From assembly GCA_938003745.1 (NCBI GenBank), contig CALKXS010000014.1, positions 1 through 36,617 of the forward strand: a stretch of DNA of 36,617 bases, written 5' to 3'. Each line of letters begins with the position of its first letter. Position 1 is the stretch's first letter. Origin of the DNA: an uncultured Algibacter sp. Its GTDB lineage: Bacteria > Bacteroidota > Bacteroidia > Flavobacteriales > Flavobacteriaceae. Positions 35,426-36,617 of this stretch are shown here, piece by piece. The position numbers and the translations under genes are program-made. The notes below the pieces were generated by a model. The model had not been told where the DNA came from and did no database searches. It worked only from the letters and a program-made list of their open reading frames with translations.

Positions 35426-35785
35426 ATGTGTAACAGTAATGTAAAAATATTATCAAAGGTAAAAAGTGGGGAATTATCTCTTTGCACGTCTTGTAAAATA
35501 TATCATCTTGAATTCAATAACATATACCTCGAGTTTGGAAAAAAAGAGTTTAGACAATTTAAAAACTATATTTTAGATATAGAAATAGACTATTGGGAAG
35601 ATAGATATGCTTCTGCTAAAATCAAACGAAAAATCCCCATTCCTAGTATGCAACCCAATCTAGTTTTAATGTTTAAACGTCAAGAAATAAAAGAACTTCA
35701 AAGACTACTATCTCAAATAAATAAAAATATTTATGATGTTTATTTAAACATTAATGACATTGATTATAAATTCATATCAAATTAA
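35426..35785 (+). CDS. DUF6686 family protein
   Basis: A 119-residue cytoplasmic protein of unknown function. It begins MCNSNVKILSKVKSG and has a Cys pair CTSCKIYHLEF, FGKKEFRQFKNYIL, KRKIPIPSMQPNLVLMF and a C-terminal LNINDIDYKFI. The CxxC is compatible with metal or redox binding. It starts 16 bp after the reductase gene and is followed 5 bp later by a truncated paralogue, so it is part of the same operon. Confidence 0.8.
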   Translation: MCNSNVKILSKVKSGELSLCTSCKIYHLEFNNIYLEFGKKEFRQFKNYILDIEIDYWEDRYASAKIKRKIPIPSMQPNLVLMFKRQEIKELQRLLSQINKNIYDVYLNINDIDYKFISN

Positions 35786-35790
35786 CAACT

Positions 35791-35922
35791 ATGGAAGATA
35801 TTAACACTATTTGCTACAATAATTTTGGAATTGCTTTTCAATGGAAAAGGTGTGAGACAAGAGACTTTAATAAGATTCAACTGGTGTTTAAAAATACGGG
35901 GCTATTTTTAAAACGAAATTGA
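35791..35922 (+). pseudogene. Truncated DUF6686-like paralogue, cut by an IS
   Basis: ATG 35791 begins MEDINTICYNNFGIAFQWKR. It continues with IQLVFKNTGLFLKRN, which lines up with IYHLEFNNIYLEFGKKEF of the preceding gene. The frame runs into the IS end at 35919 and stops at the TGA formed by the IS sequence (35920-35922), leaving 43 codons. The rest of the gene is not in the window. Confidence 0.6.
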
Positions 35923-35994
35923 ATATCCGTAATCATTGATAATCCTGTAGTTCCAGCAATAACAAGTCTATCGAAGAGTTTTTCTTCAAAATAC

Positions 35995-36617
35995 CTTCGA
36001 TTAAGTTTTTACACAAATTCATTTAGATTCAACTGGAGGTATTTTCGTTTGATTTTATGATAATTACCTAATAGATTTCGTTTAGCATTGCTAATAGTAA
36101 TATGTACCTACTTCAAGGTCTCTTTTGTAGTTTCTTTATCAGAGTTATCAGTAATATGTAGTTCTACAAAGTCTGCAATATCCACATAAGATGTGCTTTT
36201 ATCTGTAAAGACAATGCTTTGTTCTCCTATAGAATCTTTAATAGTCGTATGGACTCCTTCTGCTTTATGATTATTTAATATTTTAGCTTTGAAATAAGGA
36301 CATTGGCGATCTTTCTTTTGTGTTGTTGGGTCTTCTAGTGGTGTGGACTCAGCAATAATCATAACATTTTGTTTCCCAACAGCTCCACGACCTCTTGTTC
36401 CTTTTTGTTGTTCTATTTAAGAAGATTTAACAGTAAAATATCCCTCATCCATTTCAATCATACCTTCCAAAGTATAGCGATCATCTCGATTCCCCATAGC
36501 CTTACGCAACTTGTGAACCATGGCCCAGACAGGTTCATATCTTTTTAAACCTAACTGCTTTTGAATTTCTTTTGAAGAAAACCCTTTTTTAGTAGTAGTA
36601 GTAGTAGTAGTAGTAGT
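35995..36617 (-). pseudogene. IS1595-family transposase with three premature stops
   Basis: Reading in one frame on the minus strand, TAA at 36417-36419 follows DEGYFTVKSS. A TAG at 36108-36110 replaces the Trp of copy 1 (LKWVHITIS). A TAA at 36010-36012 replaces the Tyr after NEFV. The N-terminus is outside the window. At the edge an array of nine AGT units (ACT on minus) would encode a Thr tract at the place where copy 2 has LLTATKKGF. Confidence 0.85.
36591..36617. repeat. (AGT)9 trinucleotide repeat at the window edge
   Basis: Nine exact AGT units fill the last 27 bases and may continue outside. They lie in the transposase N-terminal half, adding a Thr run before KKGFSSKEIQ. Confidence 0.95.

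Larger units (their letters stand above)
35919..36617 (-). mobile_element. IS1595-like insertion sequence, decayed (copy 3, partial)
   Basis: The terminal inverted repeat TTGAATATCCGT starts at 35919 and reads inward, as in copies 1 and 2. The minus-strand transposase frame runs off the window edge. Its residues VWAMVHKLRKAMGNRDDRYT, GMIEMDEGYF and FTDKSTSYVDIADFVELH match copy 1 and the family. It is diverged and carries stops, so this copy is older than copies 1 and 2. Confidence 0.85.

Noticed and set aside
1-36617. A prophage, conjugative element or complete defence island
   Set aside because: No integrase, structural phage gene or conjugation gene is visible, and only one broken ATPase hints at defence.

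Overview
The window is low-GC DNA from a member of the Bacteroidota, almost certainly a marine-type flavobacterium. Supporting signs are TAnnTTTG-type -7 promoter elements, lipoproteins ending in SC lipoboxes, a HmuY-like lipoprotein beside a TonB receptor, a MoaC-MogA fusion, a MoeB-rhodanese fusion and dispersed palindromic repeats of the kind common in flavobacteria. No rRNA, tRNA or CRISPR array was recognised.

Layout. Both edges lie inside copies of one IS1595-like element (1-376 on +, 35919-36617 on -). Each copy truncates the gene beside it: an ATP-binding cassette ATPase at the left and a DUF6686-like paralogue at the right. A third copy (6993-7469) keeps both ends but has lost the middle of its transposase. 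Positions 1756-9314 hold housekeeping genes: mfd, a TlpA-like thioredoxin protein, a YraN-family gene and a ComM/YifB ATPase. Positions 9396-11162 hold a secreted transglutaminase-like protein and a carboxypeptidase-regulatory-domain protein split by one in-frame stop.

Positions 11359-20661, all on the minus strand, form a nitrate uptake region: an outer-membrane porin, the ABC transporter NrtABCD, a small hypothetical protein, a Crp/Fnr regulator with an N-terminal Cys cluster, and a NarK-type transporter. A 16-bp dyad (TAAGTA-N4-TACTTA) recurs upstream of nrtA, crp and narK. The nrtA and narK upstream regions also align without gaps over about 116 bp.

Positions 20995-28231, on the plus strand, carry a molybdenum cofactor operon: moeA, a ModE-type DNA-binding domain gene, a TauE/SafE permease, mobA, moaD, moeB-rhodanese, moaE, a frameshifted small membrane protein, moaC-mogA and moaA. 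A ModE-like palindrome covers the moeA promoter. The two regions fit together: nitrate is imported and the cofactor for a Mo-dependent nitrate reductase is made here. The reductase itself is not in the window.

Positions 28479-35922 form a divergent locus that looks like haem/iron acquisition. On the minus strand are a TonB receptor and a HmuY-like lipoprotein. On the plus strand are a DUF6607 protein, a DUF2271 protein with an apparent ApbE-type flavinylation motif, a PepSY-flavodoxin-ferredoxin-reductase fusion, a DUF6686 protein and a truncated paralogue. I propose that the plus-strand genes move NAD(P)H electrons across the inner membrane to a covalently bound periplasmic flavin, linked to haem or iron reduction. 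This is the best candidate in the window for a poorly described system.
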